The notes below the pieces were generated by a model. That model had not been told where the DNA came from. It saw nothing but the letters and a program-made list of their open reading frames with translations, and ran no database searches. A DNA stretch of 64,000 nucleotides from Chryseobacterium vaccae. GTDB lineage: Bacteria > Bacteroidota > Bacteroidia > Flavobacteriales > Weeksellaceae. The stretch lies in contig NZ_VSWH01000001.1 in assembly GCF_009602705.1 (NCBI RefSeq), forward strand, positions 1,364,001 through 1,428,000, given 5' to 3'. The position numbers and the translations under genes are program-made. Position 1 is the first letter of the stretch. Each line of letters begins with the position of its first letter. This document shows, piece by piece, positions 27,051 to 35,964 of the stretch.

Positions 27051-27122
27051 CTTCCGAATTTGTGAATACTAAAATGGATGTACCTAATACTCGTAATTTT
27101 TTATTCATGCTCTCAGTTGTTA

Positions 27123-27144
27123 CATCCGGATTCGTTTCCGGATG
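27123..27144. terminator. Hairpin after the two-component operon
   Basis: CATCCGG (27123-27129) pairs with CCGGATG (27138-27144), about 170 bp past the response regulator stop; a T-rich tract follows on +. Confidence 0.45.
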
Positions 27145-27316
27145 GTTATTAGTTTTTTATTTATTTTGTTGTGTAGACTACGGCTTTTTATGGTTTTACA
27201 GCTCGAATATACAGCATTGTTCATCGTGAATTTCAGCCAATGAATATTCGCCGGATATTAAAAAATATCTGATGGTTTTTACAGGAAATCTGTTTTCTAA
27301 AATTTAAAATCTCTGG

Positions 27317-28084
27317 TTACAGTTCAAAAGTTTGGCAAAGGTTGTCCAGAAGCATTAAAAACTCTTCTTTTTTCCGTACCGAAAGTGGTATAGCCGTTTT
27401 GTTTTTCATGATAATGGTATTCCCGCCATCGGCTTTAATAAAATGATCAAAGTAGGCCATATTAATTAAATGCGATTGGTGTGTTCTGAAGAAATTAAAT
27501 GGGGTAAGCATGTTTTCATATTCCTTCAGATTGGTAGAAACCACCAGCTTTGGAGCATTGATGAAATAAAAGGTCGTATAGTTTTTATCCGACTCACAGT
27601 TGACAATATCCTGAATATTCACAGAATAGATCTTCTCAGCGGTTTTAAGGATCAGATTCTGGAGATTCTTCGGGCGCTCGAGATTGGCAAACAAATTACT
27701 GAGCTTCATATCAAAAATATCTTTGCTCAAAGATTCTTCTGCTTTTTTTACAGCTTCAATCAATTCGCCGGTATTGAGGGGTTTTAATAAATAATCAATA
27801 GCAGAAAAGCGGAAGGCTTTTATGGCAAAGTCTTCGTATCCTGTAATGAATATCACTTTAAAGGTAATGGGGCTTAGTTTTTGAAGCAGATCAAAACCGG
27901 TACCATCGGGCATTTCTATATCCAGAAAAACAATATCGGGTGACAGCTGTCTGATTATTTTTATTCCTGACTCCACTGAATCGGCCTGTCCGATGATACT
28001 GATATTCGGGCAGTTGTCCTTAATCAAAGTACCGTTCTTCTGTCTGATTTCTTCATTGTCATCAATTACGATGGCTCTTAACAT
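27317..28084 (-). CDS. LytTR-family response regulator
   Basis: Receiver domain at 1-120 (start chosen at MLRAIVIDDNE; a start six codons earlier at 28102 would overlap the kinase gene). The acidic pocket DD is at 8-9, the phosphoacceptor Asp is in VFLDIEMPDGTG, and the switch Lys in LLKPL. The C-terminal LytTR DNA-binding domain (about 150-255) has FFRTHQSHLINM and PLSVRKKEEF. It acts with the kinase just upstream; the 21-bp repeats nearby are candidate targets. Confidence 0.93.
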   Translation of the reverse strand: MLRAIVIDDNEEIRQKNGTLIKDNCPNISIIGQADSVESGIKIIRQLSPDIVFLDIEMPDGTGFDLLQKLSPITFKVIFITGYEDFAIKAFRFSAIDYLLKPLNTGELIEAVKKAEESLSKDIFDMKLSNLFANLERPKNLQNLILKTAEKIYSVNIQDIVNCESDKNYTTFYFINAPKLVVSTNLKEYENMLTPFNFFRTHQSHLINMAYFDHFIKADGGNTIIMKNKTAIPLSVRKKEEFLMLLDNLCQTFEL

Positions 28085-28091
28085 GGTTGCG

Positions 28092-30044
28092 CTAGTTTTC
28101 ACAAATATAAGGTATTTTAAACATAACTTTGGCTCCTTTCAGCTTTCCTTCCGAATCTACCCTGTTTTCTGATATAATTTCAAAATTTTTGTTTTGGGTA
28201 TAATTCAGCAGTCGCTCTCTGGTAATTCTCATCGCCATTGATTTATGGCCAGGCTGCTTCTTTTCATCATTGAAGCCCAAACCATTATCCGTTATTTCAA
28301 AGAATAATTTTTCATGGTTTAACGAAAAAACAATTTCAATCATCCCTTTTTCATCCTTATTTCTCATCCCGTGTTTAATTGAATTTTCGATAAACGGCTG
28401 AGCAAGCATTGGAGGTATAAAAAAGGATTCCGTATCAGATATTTTTTCAACATTGATCCTGAAATCAAACTTGTCTTTGTACAGAAGTTGCTGTATGGAT
28501 AGGTAATTTTCAATCATATCCACCTCTTCTTTCAGCGAAATATAATTCTCATTAGAATTTTCCAGGATCTGCCTTGTCAGTTTGGAAAAGCTATCCAGAT
28601 AGGATACGGCAACCGTCTCTTTCTGGTTGATAATAAGACTTTGAATGTTATCTATTGAATTGAAAATAAAATGAGGGTTCATCTGGGAAAGCAAAAGCTT
28701 CTGCTTGATCCTGTCTCTTTCAAGAACTGTAATTTTCTGCTTCTGTCTGTTGTTCCGGTAATAAAAATAACCTCCAAGCACCATCAGCAACAAGGTTCCC
28801 GAAAGCGCGATTAACCAGTTATTCTTGGTTGCTTCCTTTTTTTCGGCCTCCAGTTTTAAATTTAGTTCTTTTTTCTCGTAGCTGTATTTAAGCTGTTGCT
28901 GTGCCAGTGCATTTTTAGACGCTTCGGTTTTGCTGGAATCGTTTAACTTCGCCTGAAATTCATAGATTTCCAGTGCTTTTTTGAAGTTATTGTTCTTTTT
29001 GAGAACTTTCAGCAATAAGTCTGAGGCGTTCTCCTGAAGCTGTAAATTTTTGATTTTTTTTCCTAAGAGAAAACCCTCCGATAAAAAGGACTCTGACTTG
29101 ATAAAATCTTTTTGCCGGTAATAGAGATCCCCTAAATTAATATAGGCATTGGCTTTTGATAATTCGTCATCATTATTTTCCAAGGCTTGTTTCAGAAAAG
29201 TTTCGGCTTCCGGGTATTTCCCCTGCTCCATTTTTACCTGTGCAATTTTACTCAGACATATGCTGGAATAAGGGACATTGCTCACTTTCTTAAAATAAGC
29301 AAGTGCCTTATTAAAATAGTTGAGTGCTTCTTCATATCTTTTCGAAGACAGATAATATGTGCCGCAGTTTATCATTGCTTCACTCAGACGGTATTCATCT
29401 TCTCCCGCCAGTTTTTTCTTGGAATTAATATAATCAATGGTTTTTTTGGAATAGGCAATAGCTTTGTCATATATTTCCTGATCTCCGTACAGGGTTGCCA
29501 GTGTATTGTTGACATAGGAAATGCCGTCCTCATTCTCTTCAGGATCTTTCTCAAAATACTTTAATGCGGTGAACAGACATTGTATGGCTTTTTCCTTATC
29601 ATTAATCTGGGAATAGAAAATTCCTTTGCCCACCAACACATAATTCATTTCGTAATATGCCCCTACGGATTTAAAGAGTGCCATACTTTTATCCAGGTAG
29701 AACACTGTTTTCACAGCATCTCTTTTCACGGTATACTGTCCGCCTAGGTTGGAATAATAGGCAGCCAGATATTTGGTATATTTTACATGCAGATCCTGTG
29801 GGTTTGTGTTTTTTAAGTTTTTTGAAGCCAACTTCCCCATCATTTCATTCAGTTCCTGTGCCCTTTTATCATTGGCAGGTATCTCGTCCATTACCGTGCC
29901 GATGCTTACCAGCTTGGTAGTATCATGTATTTTGGGATTCTGCAATACTTTTTTCAGAGAATCAATCGTTCTGTCCTGTGCAAAAGAACCAGAAGACATA
30001 AAAGACAGAAATGCAGTTACGGCTATTAGTTTAGTTTTATACAT
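28092..30044 (-). CDS. TPR-containing LytS-type sensor histidine kinase
   Basis: I start at 30044 (MYKTKLIAVTAF), giving a signal peptide ending SFAQ. About seven TPR repeats fill the exported sensor part (40-400). One membrane helix follows (NWLIALSGTLLLMVLGGYFYY) and then a His_kinase domain with the phosphoacceptor in QMNPHFIFNSIDNIQSLI and an HATPase with FIENSIKHGM and ITDNGLGF. Pairs with the regulator downstream. The TPRs suggest a protein-interaction rather than small-ligand sensor. Confidence 0.92.
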   Translation of the reverse strand: MYKTKLIAVTAFLSFMSSGSFAQDRTIDSLKKVLQNPKIHDTTKLVSIGTVMDEIPANDKRAQELNEMMGKLASKNLKNTNPQDLHVKYTKYLAAYYSNLGGQYTVKRDAVKTVFYLDKSMALFKSVGAYYEMNYVLVGKGIFYSQINDKEKAIQCLFTALKYFEKDPEENEDGISYVNNTLATLYGDQEIYDKAIAYSKKTIDYINSKKKLAGEDEYRLSEAMINCGTYYLSSKRYEEALNYFNKALAYFKKVSNVPYSSICLSKIAQVKMEQGKYPEAETFLKQALENNDDELSKANAYINLGDLYYRQKDFIKSESFLSEGFLLGKKIKNLQLQENASDLLLKVLKKNNNFKKALEIYEFQAKLNDSSKTEASKNALAQQQLKYSYEKKELNLKLEAEKKEATKNNWLIALSGTLLLMVLGGYFYYRNNRQKQKITVLERDRIKQKLLLSQMNPHFIFNSIDNIQSLIINQKETVAVSYLDSFSKLTRQILENSNENYISLKEEVDMIENYLSIQQLLYKDKFDFRINVEKISDTESFFIPPMLAQPFIENSIKHGMRNKDEKGMIEIVFSLNHEKLFFEITDNGLGFNDEKKQPGHKSMAMRITRERLLNYTQNKNFEIISENRVDSEGKLKGAKVMFKIPYICEN

Positions 30045-30120
30045 AAAGAAAGTGAAAGAATAAATTTCAGTCGCAAAAGTAAGTATTTTAGGCACTTTTA
30101 CCTAGTCATATTTATTTTTC

Positions 30121-30150
30121 TCTGTCTTTATCTTATTTTTTTCTGTCTTT
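30121..30150. promoter_or_regulatory. Perfect 9-bp direct repeat at 21-bp spacing upstream of the kinase
   Basis: TCTGTCTTT occurs at 30121-30129 and again at 30142-30150, both preceded by T-tracts. They lie 77-106 bp upstream of the kinase start and about 95 bp before the divergent gene at 30244. The phasing matches the other two candidate operators, but the half-site differs. Confidence 0.4.
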
Positions 30151-30243
30151 TTAAAGAAATATGTTAATCTCAGGTATACAACAGGCCGGATTTTTGTTAT
30201 TTTGCACCCGGCTCTATCAACATAATACAATAAAATAAGAAAA

Positions 30244-30942
30244 ATGGAAGAGATATATCTATACAAAGACGAATATGACAATGATTGTCAATTTCTCAGA
30301 AAAAAATATTATGAAAAGGTATCTTCTTTAATAACAGATTTTTTTGAAGAACCATTACCCGATAATGAATTTCATCAACGTTTTCTGAATGTACTCAATA
30401 CTCTTGAAGATTATCATGACGTATACCACATCACAACCGAAATGCCTTTTTACTGGGCTATCTGCATCATTGAAGACAGATGGACCAATAATCATCTGAT
30501 TAAAAACAAAACCAATGATGAGTATAGGGAATGGAGTAAAAAGTACCGCGCAGAAAACAATATTATCACATTTATTATAGAAGGAATTAATGAAGAAACC
30601 TATGTTTTCAACGATAATGAAGGTGGGAAAAGCCTATTTTTAAGGAAAAAATTTTATGAATTTGTAGATAATCTGGTTACTGATTTTTTTAAAAAGCCTT
30701 TTGAGTATAATGTGATGAATGCAAGACTTATTAATAATTTAAATGCTTTATTCGCTGATGGAAACTATAAAGATATTAACCGATTTATAGGTAACCCGCC
30801 TTATTGGGCGCTATCGATCATAGAAAATAAAGAAACAACCCATGTTCTGAGTGTAGAGCAGTTAAAACTATATCCGGAATTTCTTGAGGAGTTTTATCAG
30901 AAAAACGGGATCAGCTCTTTTGTTATTCCGGAGAAGAAATAA
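30244..30942 (+). CDS. Hypothetical protein built from an internal tandem duplication
   Basis: 232 residues in two homologous halves: FLRKKYYEKVSSLITDFFEEP (about 18-38) matches FLRKKFYEFVDNLVTDFFKKP (about 138-158), PFYWAICIIED matches PPYWALSIIEN, and both halves end in N-I-(T/S)-F-(I/V)I. No signal peptide. Acidic, likely cytoplasmic; the feel is that of orphan immunity-type proteins, but no family is recognised. Confidence 0.8.
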   Translation: MEEIYLYKDEYDNDCQFLRKKYYEKVSSLITDFFEEPLPDNEFHQRFLNVLNTLEDYHDVYHITTEMPFYWAICIIEDRWTNNHLIKNKTNDEYREWSKKYRAENNIITFIIEGINEETYVFNDNEGGKSLFLRKKFYEFVDNLVTDFFKKPFEYNVMNARLINNLNALFADGNYKDINRFIGNPPYWALSIIENKETTHVLSVEQLKLYPEFLEEFYQKNGISSFVIPEKK

Positions 30943-31002
30943 AAGATACTGGTTTAATGGAAATTTGATTATTTTTATAACTAAACTATAAACTAAAACC
31001 AA

Positions 31003-31971
31003 GTGAAAAATTTCACCTCTTTGAATATTACAACAATACCCGGCCACGTCTCATCAGTTACCCTATCTAAAGTAAGTTTTCTTAAAAAGTCCATAAGTAC
31101 TAAGCTTTTTTCCATGAATTTCATTTTGGCAGTATGCCTTTTTACAGGCAATCTGTTATGGGCAATCCAACCCAATTTCACCACCAAGAATATAAAATTC
31201 AGCAGCGAAGGCGTATCGCTTTCCGGAACAATTTTTAAGCCTGATCATGTTTCAGCTGCAGTTGTCATTGTGCATGGGTCCGGGCAGGAAAAAAGAATGG
31301 TAGAATTTGCAACTCTTTTGGCTGAAACAGGCATTGCTGTTTTGACGTATGACAAACGGGGTGTTGGAGAATCCGGTGGGACCTATGCCGGGCCGGAAGT
31401 GGGAACCAATAATGTAGACGCTTTAAATCTTAACCTGCTTTCTTTAGATGCAAGTGCCGCTGTAAATACTTTATCCAAGGACTTACGAAACAATCGTATC
31501 AATATAGGTTTGATTGGCGGCAGCCAGGCTGGTTGGATCATACCTTTAGCTGCCAAAAAAAATAATAAGATCAAATTTATGACGATATTCAGTGGAGCAT
31601 TGATTACGGTTAAGCAACAGCTCCGTTTTCAGTTTTACACCAATGGGAATTCTGGTTTCTGGGACACTCATACGGAAGAAGACGCCCGGAAACACATCAT
31701 GACCGATCCCGACAGATACGAGTTTACAGACACCGATCCCTGCAATACTCTTGCTCAATTATCAGTTCCCGGACTATGGATTTTTGGAGGTAAGGATATA
31801 CAAGTCCCAGTGAATCTATCCATTGAACAACTGAATGCATTAAAATCCCATAACAAGCGCTATGAATATAAATTATATCCGGCTTTAGGGCACAATACTG
31901 CATTTTCAAGCTCTAAAGAACCCGTTGAATATGCTGTCAGCTGGATAAAAAACAGAAAATTATCGAAATAG
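31003..31971 (+). CDS. Alpha/beta hydrolase, probably secreted
   Basis: Serine hydrolase of the alpha/beta fold: VVIVHGSGQEKR (oxyanion loop), TYDKRGVGESGG, the nucleophile region LIGGSQAGWI with Ser, an acid near FGGKDIQVPV and His in ALGHNTAF. The GTG at 31003 gives a 37-residue basic leader. The ATG at 31114 (MNFILAVCLFTGNLLWA) would start right at a signal-peptide core, so the true start is uncertain. Typical of dienelactone-hydrolase-like or ester/peptide hydrolases. Confidence 0.85.
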   Translation: MKNFTSLNITTIPGHVSSVTLSKVSFLKKSISTKLFSMNFILAVCLFTGNLLWAIQPNFTTKNIKFSSEGVSLSGTIFKPDHVSAAVVIVHGSGQEKRMVEFATLLAETGIAVLTYDKRGVGESGGTYAGPEVGTNNVDALNLNLLSLDASAAVNTLSKDLRNNRINIGLIGGSQAGWIIPLAAKKNNKIKFMTIFSGALITVKQQLRFQFYTNGNSGFWDTHTEEDARKHIMTDPDRYEFTDTDPCNTLAQLSVPGLWIFGGKDIQVPVNLSIEQLNALKSHNKRYEYKLYPALGHNTAFSSSKEPVEYAVSWIKNRKLSK

Positions 31972-32014
31972 TATGGATAGCAGTCAATATAGTCCAAAAT
32001 AACGTCTGGCTTAG

Positions 32015-32095
32015 CTCTACGAAGTCAGGAGACTTCGTAGGATGTTTAAGATTACTTTTATTTTATCCGCTCAAAGCCAGAAAACTTTGCGCAGC
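32015..32095. repeat. REP/BIME-like element (copy A2)
   Basis: CTACGAAGTC..GACTTCGTAG at 32018-32040, a spacer, then TCAAAGCCAGAAAACTTTGCG ending near 32095. Same two-hairpin layout as copy A1, with the first hairpin in the opposite central orientation. Confidence 0.65.
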
Positions 32096-32173
32096 AAATA
32101 TCGAGCAAAACAAAAAAACCGCATCTTTCAAAAGAAAATCCCAAATATTCCGTTTAATTCTTAAATTTGACTA

Positions 32174-32650
32174 ATGCAAAAGAATCTTTATTTCATCATT
32201 ATATTATTTTCTCTTAGCAGCTGCTATACTTATCAGGTAAAAAAACAAGCAGATCCGGCAGCCGATAATAAGCTGGAAGCTAAAAAGAATGCAGCTCTTG
32301 CCAATAATACTGCTGCAGAAATGAAAAGTGCACCAGCTGACCCTCTAAGTATAAACCCAAAACAAGCACAAACATCTATGCCGATGAATATTCAGGAGAG
32401 GCTTGTCCCTAATAAGAATTTTAAAATTGATGTTGATGGCAGATCCTATAAAATAATCGTTGACCGATGGGAAAGCGACAGCCTGGTAGCCCATCCTATT
32501 AATAGTCCTAAAAAAACACTGAAATTCCATAAGAACCAGATTAATGCAGAGAAAATTGCAGAAAAACGATTCTCGCAACCCATAGCTGATATTATTACGG
32601 TTGTTGCTTATACCGCAATTGGTGTTGGAGTATATCTGCTTGTCCGCTAA
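32174..32650 (+). CDS. Small lipoprotein with C-terminal membrane helix
   Basis: Lipobox LSSC (Cys17) after a hydrophobic leader. An Ala/Lys-rich linker (25-75) is followed by a compact domain (KNFKIDVDGRSYKIIVDRWE) and a last hydrophobic stretch (IITVVAYTAIGVGVYLLV, about 137-155). Monocistronic between repeats. No family known to me. Confidence 0.8.
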   Translation: MQKNLYFIIILFSLSSCYTYQVKKQADPAADNKLEAKKNAALANNTAAEMKSAPADPLSINPKQAQTSMPMNIQERLVPNKNFKIDVDGRSYKIIVDRWESDSLVAHPINSPKKTLKFHKNQINAEKIAEKRFSQPIADIITVVAYTAIGVGVYLLVR

Positions 32651-33061
32651 TTTTTAAAGTTTTTCCGGTAATCACAGAAATATCACTTTTTGAAGTCTTC
32701 CGACTTTGGAACATGTTTTAAAAGAATTATTAATTATTTTTTCTCGCAGATTTTGCAGATGACGCAGATTTTTTTTTAGATGGCTGATAAAAATCTTAAG
32801 TGAACTTCTATTCCCAAAGTATTTAATCTTAGAATAACTCTTAAATGTAAAAATCTTTGTGCCTTTTGACTTCTTCGAACCTATGGTTTGTGGTTGAAAA
32901 GTATCGCCTCGGATACACGAATTTTTTAATATTTTTCACGGATTTCTATTTGTATGGATATTTTTCTGCCACGCAAAGTCTTAATTTCTTTGAGTAGAAT
33001 CAACTCCGTTGATTCGATGAAGCGGTGATTTGCCTTTGGTTAATTTTTAAAATAATAGATT
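32651..33061. repeat. Repeat-filled intergenic region
   Basis: Contains a solo REP-like half (GAAGTCTTCCGACTTTGG at 32692-32709), a CGCAGATTTTGCAGATGACG block, segments shared with the 4574-4723 repeat (AAGTGAACTTCTAT inverted; AAAATCTTTG and GGTTTGTGGTT direct), and GGATACACGAATTT related to the 45540 repeat. No ORF. It looks like a pile-up of repeat relics ahead of the T6SS island. Confidence 0.55.
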
Positions 33062-33649
33062 ATGAATAGATTGTTGTTTAATTTAACACCAAAACAAAAT
33101 CCATATCAAGAAGAACCCAATTCAGAATATGAGATTTGGGGTGAAATCATTCTTACAATCAACGATCAGTCAAAAACAATTGAAATATTAGGTCATCAAT
33201 GGGATATTCTTGAAGTTTATGAATGGTTTCTAAAAAATAAATCTGCATTACTCACAGAAATATTCCCATTCTATTTTGAAGATGAAAAATGTATTGCAAA
33301 TTGCAGAGATATTTTATACGAGAAGCATAATTTTAAAGATTTAAATGAAGAAATTGAGTATTATGATACAATTGAAAATTACTTCTCAAATCACCATTTT
33401 AAATTAAAAGGCACAGGTACCCCAATGTTATTTATAGGACTGAAAAATAATAGTGGAGAAGTATCGTGGTTTGACATTAAAAAGCAAGAGTATAGTTATT
33501 TCCCTTTTAATATGCAGGATTTCATTGAATCTACTGACCATGAATTCACAAAATTATTTAGCAGATGGCACAACAGTGATGAAGATAAAAGTTTAAAAGT
33601 TCTGGAAAGAATTAAAGAGATTGAGAATAGTAATGGTAATCATTTTTAA
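33062..33649 (+). CDS. Hypothetical protein, possible orphan immunity
   Basis: 195 residues, soluble and acidic, AT-rich relative to the VgrG gene that follows. Features are a beta-strand start (IWGEIILTIND), an aromatic helix (WDILEVYEWFLKNK) and GTGTPMLFIGLKNNSG. Size, base composition and position in front of a VgrG island flanked by repeats suit an orphan immunity gene, but I see no known family. Confidence 0.7.
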   Translation: MNRLLFNLTPKQNPYQEEPNSEYEIWGEIILTINDQSKTIEILGHQWDILEVYEWFLKNKSALLTEIFPFYFEDEKCIANCRDILYEKHNFKDLNEEIEYYDTIENYFSNHHFKLKGTGTPMLFIGLKNNSGEVSWFDIKKQEYSYFPFNMQDFIESTDHEFTKLFSRWHNSDEDKSLKVLERIKEIENSNGNHF

Positions 33650-34002
33650 TGACAGTGTCGCCCCACTATCGCACGAACCCTTTCGTACAATAACAAAGCT
33701 TATGAAATATAATCCTTCAGGATTGTGGAAATTGTAATTACACTCATCAATTATGTTTTTATAAAGATAAAAAACTTTATCGGAATGGGATGATTGAGAT
33801 AAAACCACACCATGCAATCGTGTGGTAACAAGGGCTTCGGAGCCACTACTCAAAGCAAGCCATCACAAAGGCATATTCCCCCCACATTTCCCCTCAATCG
33901 TAGTTCTACTACAATTTCACAGATTTAATGTAATTTAATATTAAACAACCTATTTTTTATCTAACTTAGGTGACATAATACCAAAAAAACGCACAAAATA
34001 TT
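33650..34002. repeat. Intergenic repeats upstream of vgrG
   Basis: CACGAACCCTTTCGTAC at about 33672 belongs to the CACGAATCC family also at 45460-45572, 49165 and 51597. ACCACAC/GTGTGGT at 33804-33826 forms a hairpin, and AATCC/GGATT at 33711-33724 another. TAACTTAG at about 33962, close to the TAnnTTTG consensus, could be the vgrG -7 element. Confidence 0.45.
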
Positions 34003-35886
34003 ATGAAAAACACCTCAAATTCTGATAAAGTTTCAGAAAACCACATTTCGGGTATCAACCGGGTGGTAAAACTGGACATTGTGGTTGAGGGCAAAGCTAT
34101 CAATCACTTTAAACACTTTCGTTTACAGCAGAGTGCAAGAAAGCACCATAATTTTGAACTGGTATTGGCTCATGACTCTTTGGGTGAAGTGCAGAACCAC
34201 AACCTTGCACAGGCCCAGAAGTTTTTAGGAAAAAGAATCACCATTGTTTTCAAATATAAAGATGCAGAACATGAAAGCCCCGAAAGAACATTTGTGGGCC
34301 TCATTACCAAAGTAGCATTCAGTCAGGAAAAAATGAGCCTGGGAAATATTATCCTGAAAGGGATGAGCCCCACAATTCTGATGGATGCCGCCCCGCATAC
34401 CCAGAGTTTCGGAGGAAGCCAGGAGGTGAATACCAACATTATTGCCAGCCGGATTATCAAAGAGACCCTAGGGACTAATAAATTTGATTTCAGGGTAGAT
34501 ACCCAGAATAAAAGCTATATCAGCTACAGTTCCCAATACAACGAAACCCATTACAATTACCTTACAAGGATTGCAGAAGCCTACGGAGAGCAGTTTTATT
34601 ATGACGGCGAAATCCTTCATTTCGGAAAGCTCCCCTCTTCTGAAAAACCTATCCAGCTGACGTATGGAAGCAATGTAAATGATGTGGTTGTTGAGCTGAA
34701 AGCGGTTCACACCAAACCGGAATACTTTGGCTATAACAGCAGCAGCCATACCAAAATGGTGGGTTCCGATGACCGTATACAGCATTTGGGAGAGTTATCT
34801 TCCAAAGCCTATGAACTAAATGACACCATTTTCACCACCCGCTCTCTGACCCCTACTCCCGTTAATGCTAATATGTTCCTTGATGTGGATGATTCCCAGA
34901 AAAGCGCTAGAGGAAGTAAAGCCGTAGAGGTTTTTACCGTTACTGGGCAGACAACAGTTCCGTTCTTATATATTGGTTGTGTTGCAGATTTGGCCATGAG
35001 AAAAACGGACAGCAATGAAACCTCACATTTTACCACCTTAATGATCACAGAGGTGAGTCACGAGGTGGATGCAAGAGGCTATTATACAGGAACCTTTGAA
35101 GCCATCGCTGAAGGAACCGGCTTTATGCCCAAACCCAATTTTGAAATGCCCAATGCAGAACCACAGGTGGCCACAGTAATATCAAACGTAGATCCACTGA
35201 ACCAGGGAAGAATACAGGTACGGTTTGACTGGCAGCTGAATGATACCACCCACTTTATCCGAATGATGAGCCCCGATGCAGGCGGAACAGATGCCATCAC
35301 CCAAAACAGAGGTTTTGTAGCCGTTCCGGAGATTGGCGATCAGGTAATGGTAGGGTTTGAATACCACAATCCCGATTTTCCGTTTGCCATGGGCGGAATG
35401 TTCCATGGGCAGGTAGGCCTGGGCGGAGGTGTGGACAATCATCTGAAATCTATACAGACCAGAAGTGGGATCAGGGTATTAATGAATGATGCAGACAAAA
35501 GTGTAACCATTAAAGACCCAAGCGGAAACACCTATTTTATGGATGGCCAGGGCAATATTCAGGTAACTGCACCAAAGAATATGACCTTTATAGCCGGAGA
35601 AGACATGCATATTTCAGTGGGCAGGAATATGACCACCAAGATCGGACAGGACAGCACCATCAATATTGGCAACGATCACACCGAATCCATCACCAAAAGA
35701 TATACCCAGACCTCGGAAAACAAAAGTGTTACCGTAAGAAAAGATCAGACAGAAAGCACGGGTAATAAATTCAAAAGCATTGCCGGAGAAACTGACATAC
35801 AGACCTCTAAAGGCGATTTAAAACTGAGAGGAACCACACTGGCCGTATTCCAGGGAGGAAAAGACGTTAAAGTAAGTAAAGGCTAA
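34003..35886 (+). CDS. vgrG: Type VI secretion VgrG spike protein
   Basis: 627 residues. The gp27-like part (about 20-375) includes the YNYLTRIAEAYGEQFYYDGE signature. The gp5/OB-fold base-plate part follows at about 380-475 (VDPLNQGRIQVRFDW, GFVAVPEIGDQVMVGFEY) and then the beta-helix needle (repeated GxDxxxxIGxxxT-like turns, 510-627). It lacks an effector extension, so cargo must load through PAAR-like proteins. GC is visibly higher than its neighbours. Head of the island of effectors and lipoproteins down to 45364; tss sheath and tube genes are absent here. Confidence 0.95.
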   Translation: MKNTSNSDKVSENHISGINRVVKLDIVVEGKAINHFKHFRLQQSARKHHNFELVLAHDSLGEVQNHNLAQAQKFLGKRITIVFKYKDAEHESPERTFVGLITKVAFSQEKMSLGNIILKGMSPTILMDAAPHTQSFGGSQEVNTNIIASRIIKETLGTNKFDFRVDTQNKSYISYSSQYNETHYNYLTRIAEAYGEQFYYDGEILHFGKLPSSEKPIQLTYGSNVNDVVVELKAVHTKPEYFGYNSSSHTKMVGSDDRIQHLGELSSKAYELNDTIFTTRSLTPTPVNANMFLDVDDSQKSARGSKAVEVFTVTGQTTVPFLYIGCVADLAMRKTDSNETSHFTTLMITEVSHEVDARGYYTGTFEAIAEGTGFMPKPNFEMPNAEPQVATVISNVDPLNQGRIQVRFDWQLNDTTHFIRMMSPDAGGTDAITQNRGFVAVPEIGDQVMVGFEYHNPDFPFAMGGMFHGQVGLGGGVDNHLKSIQTRSGIRVLMNDADKSVTIKDPSGNTYFMDGQGNIQVTAPKNMTFIAGEDMHISVGRNMTTKIGQDSTINIGNDHTESITKRYTQTSENKSVTVRKDQTESTGNKFKSIAGETDIQTSKGDLKLRGTTLAVFQGGKDVKVSKG

Positions 35887-35964
35887 GCCTGTTTCAGCTG
35901 ATGAAAGTAAATTTTCAATTGTTAACGGCTATAGCAATTGAATCCAAATCCAAAATATGAATAC

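Noticed and set aside
27223..27271. Third LytTR-type operator behind the response regulator
   Set aside because: Only one repeat (ATATTCGCCGGA at 27244) is clear; partners at plus or minus 21 bp are too weak.
35938..35964. TTG start for the PAAR-like effector
   Set aside because: ATG nine codons later leaves all recognisable domains intact; kept only as an alternative.
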